From Leptospira perdikensis (GTDB taxonomy: Bacteria; Spirochaetota; Leptospiria; Leptospirales; Leptospiraceae): a DNA stretch of 64,000 bases. The notes under the pieces are model-generated. The model ran no database searches and was not told the origin of the DNA. It worked only from the letters and a program-made list of their open reading frames with translations. Shown here in pieces: positions 38,439 through 47,989 of the stretch; positions within the stretch are counted from its first letter, which is position 1, and every line of letters starts with the position of its first letter. Location: NCBI RefSeq assembly GCF_004769575.1, contig NZ_RQGA01000014.1, positions 744,001-808,000 on the forward strand, given 5' to 3'. The position numbers and the translations under genes were made by a program.

Positions 38439-39905
38439 TTAGGCCTGGTATTTGGATTGTATAAAATTTAGCGCCATAGTGAAAATCTTAGAAAAATCTT
38501 TTTTATGATTTTCATCAGTCACCCGAGACAGAATGCCTTTGAGAAGAGTTTGCACTTGTGTGTAATTAGGAACTTCGAAAAATGCTTTTTGGATGTATGG
38601 CCAAGCCATTTTTACCATTTGCATAAACTCAGGATTCCCTTTCTTAAATTCCTGAATCATACGATCTAACGTCAGTTTAACAATTTGAAAATTCTTTATT
38701 TTTTTAACAATACCTACTAAAACATCGCGACTCAAATCTGATTTGGAACTCATCATTTGGAATAAAGAATTCCAATCCACTGGTTCATTTTTTTGTTCTT
38801 TCAGAACTTGGGTGCGTAAAGACACAACTGCCTTTTCAAATTCGGAAAGACCACGTAACCAATTTTGGTATCCCACTTGGTCGGCCTTGGTTTGGTATCC
38901 TGTGATGGTCCCCACAAGATCCATAAATTCTTTTACGCTAAAAGATTCTAACCGTTCTAGATTGGGATCGATTGCTACAACAGGTTCCGGTTCTTCAAAA
39001 TCAACATCTATATCTTGAGAAAAGTCATCATCATCTGTATTTGAATTTGATGCAGTTGAACCATTTGCAGAAGAATCAGAATCATCAAATTCTAAATCTT
39101 CAATTTCATATTCTTCCGAAGAAGTGGATGTAGCATTTTTTGCGGATGGTTCCGGGATGGGGTTGTCTTTGGGGTCTGGTCCGATTCTAACTTCTAAAAG
39201 TTCACCAGTAAGATTTTCAGCAAAGGTTTCTACAATTTCCAATAGAATGGATTTGTCTCTTTCTACAATGAGGGATTGTTTTTTGACAACAGGTGCAGGA
39301 GGAGCATTCGCCACGGCCAATGCATCAGTAAGAGATACTGGTTCTTTTTCTGAATCTGCACTCGCTGGCATTGCAAGAGCTGCTTTCGCCGATTCTGCCA
39401 TTAGGCCTTTCGGTTCGATGATTTCACCAGTAAGAGGATTTTCTAGGACGATCAAAATTCCTTTTTGTGCAAACACAAAGTCTTTTGGATGGGAAACTTG
39501 CAATCGTTCAATGATTTCCTCGGCCACGGATGAAAAACTGGGAGCCGGTGCATTTTCGAGTTTATCTAACTCCTGGGCCTTTAGTTTTTCTTGTACTTTG
39601 TTTAAAACTTCGATAAAGTTAGTATTGAGATAGGCTGAAACTTCATTCTGAGGAACACCTAACATTGTCGCAAATTGAGGGAGATGTTCAAAGAACTGGT
39701 CGGTCTTTTTGATATTCCCAGTCATATAGGATTTGATCTGTTTTGCGACCTCTTCCACTTTGCCCGGTTCCATTTTACGGGCTTTCAGTAGTTTTTTGAA
39801 AATATCGATATGGGCGTGGAAATAGGATAAAAATTCCCCGTAAGCGGTGAATTCAAACTCTCCGTGCGCTTTTTTTTCTAAAACCTTTTTGGAACCGTCT
39901 GACAT
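38439..39905 (-). CDS. Hypothetical cytoplasmic protein with acidic linker
   Basis: A 488-residue soluble protein without signal or membrane segments. A helical N-terminal domain (about 1-110) is followed by a Pro/Ala-rich middle, a strongly acidic Ser/Asp/Asn linker (about 265-310, including EEYEIEDLEFDDSD), and a helical C-terminal domain (about 320-488). The build suggests a scaffold or adaptor protein. It is the first gene of a three-gene set. Homology is not recognised. Confidence 0.78.
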   Translation of the reverse strand: MSDGSKKVLEKKAHGEFEFTAYGEFLSYFHAHIDIFKKLLKARKMEPGKVEEVAKQIKSYMTGNIKKTDQFFEHLPQFATMLGVPQNEVSAYLNTNFIEVLNKVQEKLKAQELDKLENAPAPSFSSVAEEIIERLQVSHPKDFVFAQKGILIVLENPLTGEIIEPKGLMAESAKAALAMPASADSEKEPVSLTDALAVANAPPAPVVKKQSLIVERDKSILLEIVETFAENLTGELLEVRIGPDPKDNPIPEPSAKNATSTSSEEYEIEDLEFDDSDSSANGSTASNSNTDDDDFSQDIDVDFEEPEPVVAIDPNLERLESFSVKEFMDLVGTITGYQTKADQVGYQNWLRGLSEFEKAVVSLRTQVLKEQKNEPVDWNSLFQMMSSKSDLSRDVLVGIVKKIKNFQIVKLTLDRMIQEFKKGNPEFMQMVKMAWPYIQKAFFEVPNYTQVQTLLKGILSRVTDENHKKDFSKIFTMALNFIQSKYQA

Positions 39906-39998
39906 AATAGAATCTCATCCAATGCATAGGAAAAGTCACAAGGGTCAAGATTTTTACGAACCGATTGACGAAATGCAGGGAGAACGGAGTTTAGGAAT

Positions 39999-40265
39999 AT
40001 GAATCGTTTGTTCGTTTTGGTAGTATTGTGTTTTGTCATGATCTTCTCTACATCTTGCACAAAGAGAGAAGACAAAACTGTGGAAAGAAACCTAATGACT
40101 TTCCTATTGACTTGTACGGGAGGAAGCCTCGAAGCCTGTAATGCCGGATGCGCTGCCAAATATCCCAACGTAACTGGAGATAATTACCCTGCAGCTTCTG
40201 CTTGTTTTAGCGCTTGCTCCACAAATTGTAACTTATCCACCACGATACTTCTACTTACCAATTAG
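39999..40265 (+). CDS. Small cysteine-rich lipoprotein
   Basis: An 88-residue protein with a signal peptide and lipobox FSTSC (Cys20). The mature part has six more cysteines in two clusters, C-x7-C-x3-C and C-x3-C-x3-C, separated by 17 residues, which suggests a disulfide-stapled helical hairpin. GGAG lies 9 nt before the ATG. It is divergent from the gene at 39905 and convergent with rsmE. Function is unknown. Confidence 0.82.
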   Translation: MNRLFVLVVLCFVMIFSTSCTKREDKTVERNLMTFLLTCTGGSLEACNAGCAAKYPNVTGDNYPAASACFSACSTNCNLSTTILLLTN

Positions 40266-40272
40266 TCACAAA

Positions 40273-40291
40273 AGGGTAAGTCTCTTACTTT
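40273..40291. terminator. Weak hairpin between convergent genes
   Basis: AGGGTAAG and CTTACTTT can pair over eight positions, two of them G-T wobbles, around a TCT loop. It sits between the stops of the Cys-rich lipoprotein and rsmE. There are A/T-rich flanks but no proper T run, so it is a possible bidirectional terminator. Confidence 0.3.
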
Positions 40292-40297
40292 AAAAAT

Positions 40298-40978
40298 TTA
40301 AGTTCCGTATGTAAGGAAACTAGCAGCTACAATGCCTGCTGTTTCCGTACGGAGCACCCCACCCGGAAGAACCAGTCTCTGGATTTTATTTTTTTCCATC
40401 CACTCTTCCTCCTCTGCGTGAAACCCACCTTCAGGTCCAACCACAGGAATTTTCCCCGATAGATGGCTCGCACGAAAAGTTTCTAATCCTTGCGGATGAA
40501 GCACCACCAAACTATCTTTATGTGATTGCATCCATTCACTCGCAGGTTCAATGGAAAGTGTAAGGAGTTCTGTTTGTTTGGACTGAGCCGCTGCTTCTTT
40601 CACTATTTTTTCGGCCCGCTCCAAATTGAATTCTTTACGAATGGAATGACGAAAAACAAGAAAAACAACTGCATCAAGACCTATCTCTGTTACCTTCTGT
40701 AAGAAAAAATCAAAACGGTTCCCCTTTGGTAGGGCAATGGCTACTGTTTTCCGCGCTGATTTTCTCAGCACTTTCGTTTCTTCTAAGAATTTTAACTCTT
40801 TAGAATGGGGTGAAAACTGGTAGTTATAAAGACCACCAACTCCATCCCGAATTTGAATTAGGTTTTCTTCCTTACTTAGCCGTAAGGCCCGCAAGTGGGC
40901 CATTTCTTCTGGGGTGAGGGTTATTGTTGGTTTTTTGGAAAACCCAGTACGAAAAAGGATAAGACCAGGTTCTAACAA
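40298..40978 (-). CDS. rsmE: 16S rRNA (uracil(1498)-N3)-methyltransferase
   Basis: A 226-residue SPOUT-class methyltransferase that modifies U1498 of 16S rRNA. The SAM-binding knot motifs are VVGPEGGFHAEEEEWM and LRTETAGIVAASFL, and the LPKGNRFDFFLQKVTEIG block is also conserved. It follows the LolA-like gene by 4 nt and is the last gene of the guaB operon. Confidence 0.93.
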   Translation of the reverse strand: MLEPGLILFRTGFSKKPTITLTPEEMAHLRALRLSKEENLIQIRDGVGGLYNYQFSPHSKELKFLEETKVLRKSARKTVAIALPKGNRFDFFLQKVTEIGLDAVVFLVFRHSIRKEFNLERAEKIVKEAAAQSKQTELLTLSIEPASEWMQSHKDSLVVLHPQGLETFRASHLSGKIPVVGPEGGFHAEEEEWMEKNKIQRLVLPGGVLRTETAGIVAASFLTYGT

Positions 40979-40982
40979 AGGT

Positions 40983-41756
40983 TTAACGACTTAAGTTATC
41001 AACAGCAAATAATGAAGCATCAGGATTGACTGATTTATCCACTTCCTGGATTTCCCAAACTGTGATGCTACCTGTATTCAAATCTAACATCTCGAGTCGT
41101 GAGGCTTTTTGGATTTCTTCCACTTTTCCAGAAGTTTCTTTTACTTTCACAGGTCCGTATTTTAAGTTCAAAGTTTTAAATAGAATTCCGTCCCGATCAT
41201 GGAAGTCAACACGATAGGGTTTCAAATCTTTTTTACCAACAAGAAGGACTAACTTTTTGTAAAAGTAAGGAAGGATGGGTTTGAGTGAAATGCGGTAATA
41301 CACTTCTCCTCCGATCTCCAAATCAGCATTCACAAGTGGATTGTAATTGGCCTGATAAGAATATCCAGAAAGGTCCACATAAAAAAATCCAGTTCCCATC
41401 AGAGCTTCATACTTTTCATCGTCTGTTTTTCGAAAGAGTTTGGCACTGAGAACATTGAAGAAAAAAACATTTTCCCCTTCATCCTTAGTGAGTAGTTTGG
41501 ATTCAAGGCCTCGACCCTTTCTATCGAATAGGAGCAGAGCATCTTCTCCATTAAAAAACCGATTGATTTTCCAAGTTTCCGACGTTCCGTTCCTACGGAT
41601 GAGAACGTAAGTTCCTTTCACAAGGCCTTTTCCGAAATCCATTTCTCGATCCAGCCTTGCCAAAAGTTCTTGTGCCGATAAACTGGCATCAGGCGGTGCC
41701 TGTGCCTCTATCGAAACAAAACTAAAAAAGAATATGAAGATCCAAAGTTTTCGCAT
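40983..41756 (-). CDS. Outer-membrane lipoprotein-sorting (LolA/LolB-fold) protein
   Basis: A 257-residue exported protein with signal peptide (cleavage probably after IEAQA). Features of the COG2834 LolA-like family include an early helix with AQELLARLD, and beta strands containing GTYVLIRRNGTSETWKI and the GTGFFYVDLSGYSY region. Such proteins bind lipid acyl chains or lipoproteins in the periplasm. It lies 9 nt after guaB. The exact client is unknown. Confidence 0.8.
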   Translation of the reverse strand: MRKLWIFIFFFSFVSIEAQAPPDASLSAQELLARLDREMDFGKGLVKGTYVLIRRNGTSETWKINRFFNGEDALLLFDRKGRGLESKLLTKDEGENVFFFNVLSAKLFRKTDDEKYEALMGTGFFYVDLSGYSYQANYNPLVNADLEIGGEVYYRISLKPILPYFYKKLVLLVGKKDLKPYRVDFHDRDGILFKTLNLKYGPVKVKETSGKVEEIQKASRLEMLDLNTGSITVWEIQEVDKSVNPDASLFAVDNLSR

Positions 41757-41765
41757 TTAAGGTTG

Positions 41766-43292
41766 TTATTCCGCTCTCATGGATGGTTTTGTGTAAGAAT
41801 ACAAGCCGTGAACACTACCTTGTGCCTGGGCTGATTCTGTTCTTCGTTCGAAACGAAGTTTTCCTTCCCTTAACGCTTTGTGTAAATCAGTAATATTTCG
41901 AAATCCCATGTCTTGGAAACTTTGTCTGAGTCCTTGAACAAGATAAGGAATGAGGTTGAGTACGGATCCTTTATCCACAACGTATCCAGAAACACCTTGT
42001 GCCACTTTGATCTTTTGTGACTCGGAGAAGTACCGTTTGTCTCCACCCTTACTCATTGCTTCTAAGCTTGCCATACCCCGATATTTCTTTAGACGAATTC
42101 CATTCTCGTAAAAATACTCACCAGGTGCTTCTTTTGTTCCTGCAAACATAGAACCCATCATACACATAGAAGCACCAATCGCAAGAGCATTGGCAATGTC
42201 TCCTATATTGGAAATACCACCGTCAGCAATTACTGGAACTCCATGTGCCTGTGCATATTCTGCCGTTTTGAATACCGCAGTGGCCTGTGCACGACCCACT
42301 GCCATTGTATCTTGTGTGATACAAATCGAACCAGGGCCCATACCAATACGAAGTCCGTCAGCACCAGCAGCGATGAGGTTGGCCGCTTGTGCTTTAGTAA
42401 CCACGTTTCCACCAATCACATCGATATTTGGAAAATTGGATTTGATCCATTGGATCATTTCCATTTGGTAACTAGAATTTCCTTGAGCGGAATCGATGAT
42501 GATGGCATCCACACCCACTCCGGCAAGGGCAGCCATTCTTTCGCGTGACTCAGGTAAGGTGGACAGCGCCGCTCCCACACGAAGTCTCTTTTGATCATCT
42601 TTTGAGGATTGAGGGAATTCTTTATTTTTTTTCAGATCACTGCGACAAATCAATGCCACAAGTTTCCCTTGTTTATCTACAATCGGGAGTTTCCCTTTTT
42701 TACTAGTGCGTAGGATATTATTGGCTTCTTGTAAACTGATGCCGACACTTGCAGTGATGAGCTCAGTTGTCATCACCTTGCCGAGTTTGATGTCACGATC
42801 CCTTTCAAAATCCACATCTCGGTTGGTAACAATTCCAACTAACTTTGTGCTTGCGGTTCCATCTTCAGTGATAGGAATCCCACTAAACCCATACTTTTCT
42901 TTAACAGCATCCAAATCAGCAAGTGTATGTTCTGGAGAAAGCAAAATTGGATCTTTAATGAATCCATTTTCGTATCGTTTGACTTTGCGAACTAGGTCTA
43001 CTTGTTCATCGATACTATTATTATAATGTATAATTCCGATTCCGCCCATGAGAGCTTGTGCGATCGCCATTTCAGACTCAGTGACTGTGTCCATAGGTGA
43101 ACTCATAAGAGGTCTTTTGAGTGAAATATTTTTGGAAAGTTTGGTTTCGAGTTCTACATCGCTTGGGTTAAAGTCTATAAAACCGGGTAGAACTAAAAAA
43201 TCCCGATACGTGAGTCCCATGTTGACCGAGAAGAGCTCTTGTCCACTGACTCCGTCGAGAAGCTCCGATCCTGGTAGGGGGTGATTTGACAT
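41766..43292 (-). CDS. guaB: IMP dehydrogenase (eukaryote-like type)
   Basis: A 508-residue enzyme that oxidises IMP to XMP in guanine synthesis. A TIM barrel is interrupted by two CBS domains (about residues 115-235). The catalytic loop [12 protein letters not shown] has Cys324, and the flap includes KRYFSES. Several stretches ([32 protein letters not shown], and the C-terminal GSVHGLYSY) resemble animal IMPDH rather than typical bacterial GuaB, where the loop reads GSICTTR. It is the first gene of an operon with the LolA-like gene and rsmE. Confidence 0.96.
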   Translation of the reverse strand: MSNHPLPGSELLDGVSGQELFSVNMGLTYRDFLVLPGFIDFNPSDVELETKLSKNISLKRPLMSSPMDTVTESEMAIAQALMGGIGIIHYNNSIDEQVDLVRKVKRYENGFIKDPILLSPEHTLADLDAVKEKYGFSGIPITEDGTASTKLVGIVTNRDVDFERDRDIKLGKVMTTELITASVGISLQEANNILRTSKKGKLPIVDKQGKLVALICRSDLKKNKEFPQSSKDDQKRLRVGAALSTLPESRERMAALAGVGVDAIIIDSAQGNSSYQMEMIQWIKSNFPNIDVIGGNVVTKAQAANLIAAGADGLRIGMGPGSICITQDTMAVGRAQATAVFKTAEYAQAHGVPVIADGGISNIGDIANALAIGASMCMMGSMFAGTKEAPGEYFYENGIRLKKYRGMASLEAMSKGGDKRYFSESQKIKVAQGVSGYVVDKGSVLNLIPYLVQGLRQSFQDMGFRNITDLHKALREGKLRFERRTESAQAQGSVHGLYSYTKPSMRAE

Positions 43293-43389
43293 AATTATCC
43301 TTCCTTTTTCTACTTTAGGTAAGAAAACTCTCCTTGCAAGAGAATTTCAGGAGAAATTTGTCCGATAATAGTAAGTAACACGACCTTTT

Positions 43390-44547
43390 ATGGAAACACT
43401 AGAAAGAAGTAAGCGATCTTTGGATGTATTTTCCGACCAAGAGAAAAAACTCCACGTTTTGACGAAATTTTTATTAAACCAAGAATTGAGTCTAAAAGAC
43501 AATATCCATTCCGGGGAGAGTTGTTTTCTTAAAAAAGTTTCTGCGGACGGGAACAAAGTCCTTATCAGCGTACGTCCAACACTCACCCTCTCTGTGGGAC
43601 AAAAAATTACTCTTTACAAAATCTTGGGGAGATACCTCCACCTAGAGTGCACCGTCGAACAAGAAAAGGCGGACTCCCAATATGTTTTACATTTAGACAA
43701 AATTGCCATTGCGAAAAAAGACAGAGAAAGCTCAAGGATTCCCGTTCCCCCGGGTTCCGCTTGGATCACCAATGTAGTCTCAAGTAAAGCAAAAATAGAA
43801 ACGGATATGTTCCATGTCCCCACAGCAGTAAAAGTAAACTTCCAAGATTATGAAACCAAACTAAAGAACTCGATAGATTTTATAAAAATTTCAACCTTCA
43901 ACTCGAGTGATGACAACGAAATTATCCGCCAAATCAAAAAAACAAAAAAAGGCCTACTTCTTGAAGATGCCACAGATCGAAAATGTTACGAATCTTCACC
44001 TAACGAAGACTTCTTGGTATTTTCAGAAGAAATCGAAGAAGATATTGACAAAGAAATCAATAACAAACGAAACCAAAAAATTAAGTCGGAACTCATTTTA
44101 CCTATTCTCTATCTAACCGATGAAGAAGAGTCCATCCCCATTGGTTACATTCAGATGCAAAGTAAATCGGAAACCTTTGATTTACTCAAAGCTATGGAAA
44201 TGAAAACTGTATGTTTCGAAATGGTAGATCGAATTCGTCATTCCAATATGATTAAATCGGATGGAAAGTTTCCTGTGATTGATATCTCCGAGGGAGGACT
44301 AAAAGTGATTGTTGACCATCCTGATTTAATCCAAAGCCTTCCGAAACTATCAGGATTCCAGTTTGATATATTTTTTAAAATGCAATCTCCTTTAACGGCT
44401 TTTGGAACGATCAAAACCATTACTAAAAATGAAGAAGGTCACCTAACAGTAGGACTGGCGATCGCAGGTCACTCTTCTCGGTCGGGTGAGAAAAAACGAT
44501 TCTTAGAAAACGTAGAATTTTTTCGCAAACAAGTTCAGAAACCCTAA
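43390..44547 (+). CDS. DUF1577/PilZ-domain protein
   Basis: A 385-residue cytoplasmic protein. The N-terminal half has a YcgR-like beta region (RPTLTLSVGQKITLYKILGR) and a charged middle. The C-terminal part has a PilZ-like block FPVIDISEGGLKVIVD. It looks like the DUF1577 family that I associate with Leptospira. A c-di-GMP-binding role is plausible, but the canonical RxxxR motif is not obvious. It is divergent from guaB; its stop is one base from the convergent radical SAM gene. Confidence 0.78.
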   Translation: METLERSKRSLDVFSDQEKKLHVLTKFLLNQELSLKDNIHSGESCFLKKVSADGNKVLISVRPTLTLSVGQKITLYKILGRYLHLECTVEQEKADSQYVLHLDKIAIAKKDRESSRIPVPPGSAWITNVVSSKAKIETDMFHVPTAVKVNFQDYETKLKNSIDFIKISTFNSSDDNEIIRQIKKTKKGLLLEDATDRKCYESSPNEDFLVFSEEIEEDIDKEINNKRNQKIKSELILPILYLTDEEESIPIGYIQMQSKSETFDLLKAMEMKTVCFEMVDRIRHSNMIKSDGKFPVIDISEGGLKVIVDHPDLIQSLPKLSGFQFDIFFKMQSPLTAFGTIKTITKNEEGHLTVGLAIAGHSSRSGEKKRFLENVEFFRKQVQKP

Positions 44548-44548
44548 T

Positions 44549-46486
44549 CTAAAGTTCTCCGTAACCTAGGACTTCCATTGACCATTTTTCTTCCAATTTC
44601 CGAGAAGAAAAAGTTATGGCCTCAGGATCCATTTCTTCTTTTAGAAAAACAAAATCAGATGTATCTATTTCTTCTCCTGTAATCAAATAAAAAGCTTCTT
44701 TTGTTGGATCCAAATTCCGAATTTGATTCGTGTCGATGGTTTCATAAATTAAAAAGGAAGTAGAATCCAATTCAGAATTTCGCCAGTTCTTTAACTCGCT
44801 ATTTTTTCCATCGAATACAAAAACCAAACGGTGTTGGAGATTTTCGCCCCGGTGTGCAAGTGTACGAGAGAGATAGGAATTTCTTTTGGTTTCCAAAATA
44901 GAGACAAGTTTTGAAATTTCATCGGGTTTCGGAACACGAACCAAAGGTAAAACAAAATCCACCGTACAAAACGGCTCGGCAGTGATTCTTGCATCAATCA
45001 AAAACAGAATACGAGAAAGATCTTTAGAAAGGTCCTCTGTATGGAACCAAACACTATGATGGCGGCTTCCCGACCAGGACAACAATCCCGTTTCCGAAGT
45101 GGTTTGTTTTTCGGATGCCAAAGGATTTTTAGAATCCGTTAAAACAAAATCGATACGATCATTTTTGTTGGGTAAGGCCGCACATAAAAATGGTCTTGGA
45201 AATTCATCCAAACGTCTTTCGAGTAGATCCTCTGCAAAATATAAGGACTCTGTTAAATCACGAGGGCTAAAAGTTGGAGTTTGGATGATGCGGTAAGGTG
45301 GCGTTGGCATAAAGGAAAGACCTTCCTTTTCGGCATCCCGACGCATAGCCGTTCCTGGTAGCACTGACAAAGGAAAGGCCTGTACCCATTCTCCAAGTCC
45401 ATGTTCCAAAAAGAAATGAATTCCCCTCTCGACATCATCGGGCCGATCTCCTGGAAGTCCAATGATCAAATCGAGAAGTAATTCCATCCCTTCTCCAGCA
45501 AGCATCTTGGCTACCTCTGCCACTTTATGTGGGCTACCGTAACGTTTGACACGTTTTAAGGTTTCTTCGTTTACCGATTGGAGTCCTAGTTCTACACGAG
45601 TGAATCCCGCCTTACGAAGTTTAGTTGCCAGTTTTGGAGTAACACCTTCCGAACGTAATTCGGCAAACATAGACATCCTTCCATCTGAGTTCACCTCTGC
45701 GATGGCATCTAAAAAGTTTTCAAAACCCGGCCGATGATTGAAAGTAGGATCTAAGAAAACAAGTTCTCTAGCTCCCTTCTCTTTTAAGTTCGAAATCAAT
45801 CGAATGGTTTCTGGAATGTCCAGGGTGCGAAGGTTCTGTGAAGATTTAGGATAAAAACAATAAGTACACTGTGACTTACAACCTCGCACCGTTTCTAAAT
45901 AAGTGGAACGTCTCGAATCTACTTTTAAATGTCCTGTTGTATAAGGAGAAGGAAAGTCGGTTAGAGGAAAGTCGGCTGCGATTTGTTTTCCAAATGAAGT
46001 GAGAGATCCGTTTTCTTTTCGATAAGCCACATTTTCTAAACCATCTAAAGAAGATTTAGAAACTAAGGCTCGCATTAGTTTACGAAAACTATGTTCTGCC
46101 TCACCCGATACGGCAATGTCGTAACCCTCTTCCCCTAATACATATGGGTTGTCTTCATTCACCTCGGGCCCACCGATCAGGATCGTTGTTTCTGGGTTTC
46201 GTTTTTTAACTTCTCTTGCGATATAAAGACTACGTTCGGTATTCCATAAATAAAGAGAGAGTCCTAAAAAATCAGGCCCTTCCTTCGCAATCCGCTCAAC
46301 AAGTTCCCGGTCACCCAAAGAATCAGTATCTTCTGGAGGAACGACATAAGGACTCACTCCAAGGATCGGATCTTCTTTGGATTCAAGACAACTCGCCAAA
46401 CTAGCAGCTGCTAAAGGAACATTTCCAGTAGCTGCATAGTAAGATGGTGGCGGAACCGGTAATTGCAAAAATTGTATTTTTGCCAT
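44549..46486 (-). CDS. B12-binding-domain radical SAM protein
   Basis: A 645-residue protein. N-terminal B12-binding-like fold (about 1-150, GPDFLGLSLYLWNTE and ILIGGPEVNED). The radical SAM core has the cluster motif GCKSQCTYCFYP (C-x3-C-x2-C), then ELGLQSVNEETLKRVKR and IIGLPGDRPDDVERG. A unique C-terminal extension (about 440-645) follows. The B12-binding His of true cobalamin enzymes is not evident. The substrate is unknown. The ATG at 46486 was preferred to a TTG at 46525 because of a nearby AAGAGAT. Confidence 0.87.
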   Translation of the reverse strand: MAKIQFLQLPVPPPSYYAATGNVPLAAASLASCLESKEDPILGVSPYVVPPEDTDSLGDRELVERIAKEGPDFLGLSLYLWNTERSLYIAREVKKRNPETTILIGGPEVNEDNPYVLGEEGYDIAVSGEAEHSFRKLMRALVSKSSLDGLENVAYRKENGSLTSFGKQIAADFPLTDFPSPYTTGHLKVDSRRSTYLETVRGCKSQCTYCFYPKSSQNLRTLDIPETIRLISNLKEKGARELVFLDPTFNHRPGFENFLDAIAEVNSDGRMSMFAELRSEGVTPKLATKLRKAGFTRVELGLQSVNEETLKRVKRYGSPHKVAEVAKMLAGEGMELLLDLIIGLPGDRPDDVERGIHFFLEHGLGEWVQAFPLSVLPGTAMRRDAEKEGLSFMPTPPYRIIQTPTFSPRDLTESLYFAEDLLERRLDEFPRPFLCAALPNKNDRIDFVLTDSKNPLASEKQTTSETGLLSWSGSRHHSVWFHTEDLSKDLSRILFLIDARITAEPFCTVDFVLPLVRVPKPDEISKLVSILETKRNSYLSRTLAHRGENLQHRLVFVFDGKNSELKNWRNSELDSTSFLIYETIDTNQIRNLDPTKEAFYLITGEEIDTSDFVFLKEEMDPEAITFSSRKLEEKWSMEVLGYGEL

Positions 46487-46531
46487 ATCTCTTGCCAGTA
46501 TCCACCCAGAGAGGGATTTTCGCAAAACCTT

Positions 46532-47791
46532 TCAGGAACGAGAGACCACCACATCGATAAATAAAATCAAATTTTCGGAAAGGTTCCTCGCAAATGTCCG
46601 TAACATCATTCGTTCCGATATGTCGTGGTACATTTGGGAGAGGGTCCATGCATCCCGACTCGTTTTGGATTTGTGTAGGTGTTCAAAAAAATAAGGCCGA
46701 AAGGACCAGTTTTTACCCAAAAAAGAATAATCTGGCTCCATTTTACCAAACCGATCTCGTGAATAATTGGGAGAAACCTGAAAACCGAGAGGGTTTGTGA
46801 TGTACATTCGAAAGAAATTCCCGTCTCCAAAGACATTGGTTTCAAAATCGCCTTTCCATTCCCAAATTCCATTTTCTTCAGTAAACCCCATCACAATTTC
46901 CGAAAGTTTGTCCTTCCAAACGGTTTCCCATTCAATCTGACGGTTCATTTCTCCTTGTTTGCGAGCATGAAAGTATTCTAGAGAGGATTGCATTTCGGTA
47001 CGGTATTCAAATCGTTTGGCAAAGTATGGTTCTGGTTTGGCAAAGTAAAAACCCTGGATGTATCTGGCTCCATAGTTCAGAGCATTGTATAGTTCGTCTT
47101 CCGATTCAATACCCTCAAAAAGAAGACTACTTCCTAATGACTCACCTAACTTCGATAAGTTCAAAAGAATTTCTTTGAAGTTACGGGAGAAGGTTGATCT
47201 ACGTAACATTTGCAAGTCTACCTTGATAATTTCCGGATGGAACAGTCCGATTCGGTCGAGATTACTTGCTTCCGATCCCGCATCATCCACTGCGATGGAA
47301 AATCCTTCCTGCCGATAGAGATTCAGAACCGGTCGTAAAAGTTCTAGGTTGTGAGGGAAACGTTCTTCGGTAATTTCAATGACAATCCGTTCTGGATCCA
47401 CACCCACTTCTCTCACCATTCGGATGGTTTGGGGAAGTACCGTTTCCAATTGTAAGAGAGCATGGTACATTACGTTCGGGGAAATGTTTAAAAATAACTT
47501 GGTTTCGGGTGGTGCTTCCTTCGCAAACTTTTGTAAAGCAGCAAAACGAATTTCTTCATCCACTTGTTTCTTAAGATAAAAAATTTCATCATAACCAAAG
47601 GTTTGGGATAAAAAGAAATCTCCAAGACTCACAAGCCCTTCCGGTGTGGAAAGCCGTCCCAAAAGTTCGTAACCGTAAATACCAGTGGATTCGGACGAGA
47701 GGATGGGTTGGAAAACGGGAACAAGGGTTCCGCCAGACAACCAATCTTTCCATTCTCGCAGGAATTTATGACTTTCTCTTTCTGTAATCAT
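46532..47791 (-). CDS. EAL-domain protein (c-di-GMP phosphodiesterase) with C-terminal sensor-like domain
   Basis: About 419 residues. The EAL domain (about 20-260) keeps the key residues: YELLGR for EAL, FLNISP, VIEITEE, DDAGSEASNLD, IKVD, LLFEGIE and QGFYF. The C-terminal part (about 265-419) resembles the PAS/Cache-like C-terminal domain seen after EAL in YkuI-type proteins. Phosphodiesterase activity is likely but DDAGSEAS deviates from the usual DDFGTGYS loop. The start may instead be a TTG at 47803. Confidence 0.88.
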   Translation of the reverse strand: MITERESHKFLREWKDWLSGGTLVPVFQPILSSESTGIYGYELLGRLSTPEGLVSLGDFFLSQTFGYDEIFYLKKQVDEEIRFAALQKFAKEAPPETKLFLNISPNVMYHALLQLETVLPQTIRMVREVGVDPERIVIEITEERFPHNLELLRPVLNLYRQEGFSIAVDDAGSEASNLDRIGLFHPEIIKVDLQMLRRSTFSRNFKEILLNLSKLGESLGSSLLFEGIESEDELYNALNYGARYIQGFYFAKPEPYFAKRFEYRTEMQSSLEYFHARKQGEMNRQIEWETVWKDKLSEIVMGFTEENGIWEWKGDFETNVFGDGNFFRMYITNPLGFQVSPNYSRDRFGKMEPDYSFLGKNWSFRPYFFEHLHKSKTSRDAWTLSQMYHDISERMMLRTFARNLSENLILFIDVVVSRS

Positions 47792-47909
47792 TGATGGATA
47801 CAATCTCTATATTGCAAGATCGGTACCAGTAAGCATTGTAGGGAATTTTACTGCATTTTGCTTAAGGGAGAGGCAATTGGGGAAAAGATAGGAAAAAAAA
47901 GATTATTGG

Positions 47910-47926
47910 TGCTTATAGAATAAGCA
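47910..47926. repeat. Short perfect hairpin downstream of small lipoprotein gene
   Basis: TGCTTAT and ATAAGCA pair perfectly around a 3-base loop. On the minus strand it follows the main terminator, and a run of eight T residues comes about 9 bases after it. It may be a backup terminator protecting the EAL gene promoter from read-through. Confidence 0.4.
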
Positions 47927-47933
47927 AAATGGC

Positions 47934-47964
47934 AAAAAAAAACCATCCAAGTTACCCGGGATGG
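47934..47964 (-). terminator. Intrinsic terminator of the small lipoprotein gene
   Basis: Read on the minus strand, CCATCC and GGATGG form a stem with a 10-base loop that can fold further, followed at once by nine T residues. It lies 26 bases after the stop of the 54-residue lipoprotein gene. This is the clearest rho-independent terminator in the window. Confidence 0.8.
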
Positions 47965-47989
47965 CTTCCGCTTTGAGTAGTAAGAGTAA

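Noticed and set aside
39124..39633. 169-codon plus-strand ORF
   Set aside because: It is antisense to the 38439-39905 gene, whose protein has convincing helical domains and codon use; the plus-strand product is Ser/Ala-rich noise without a start signal.
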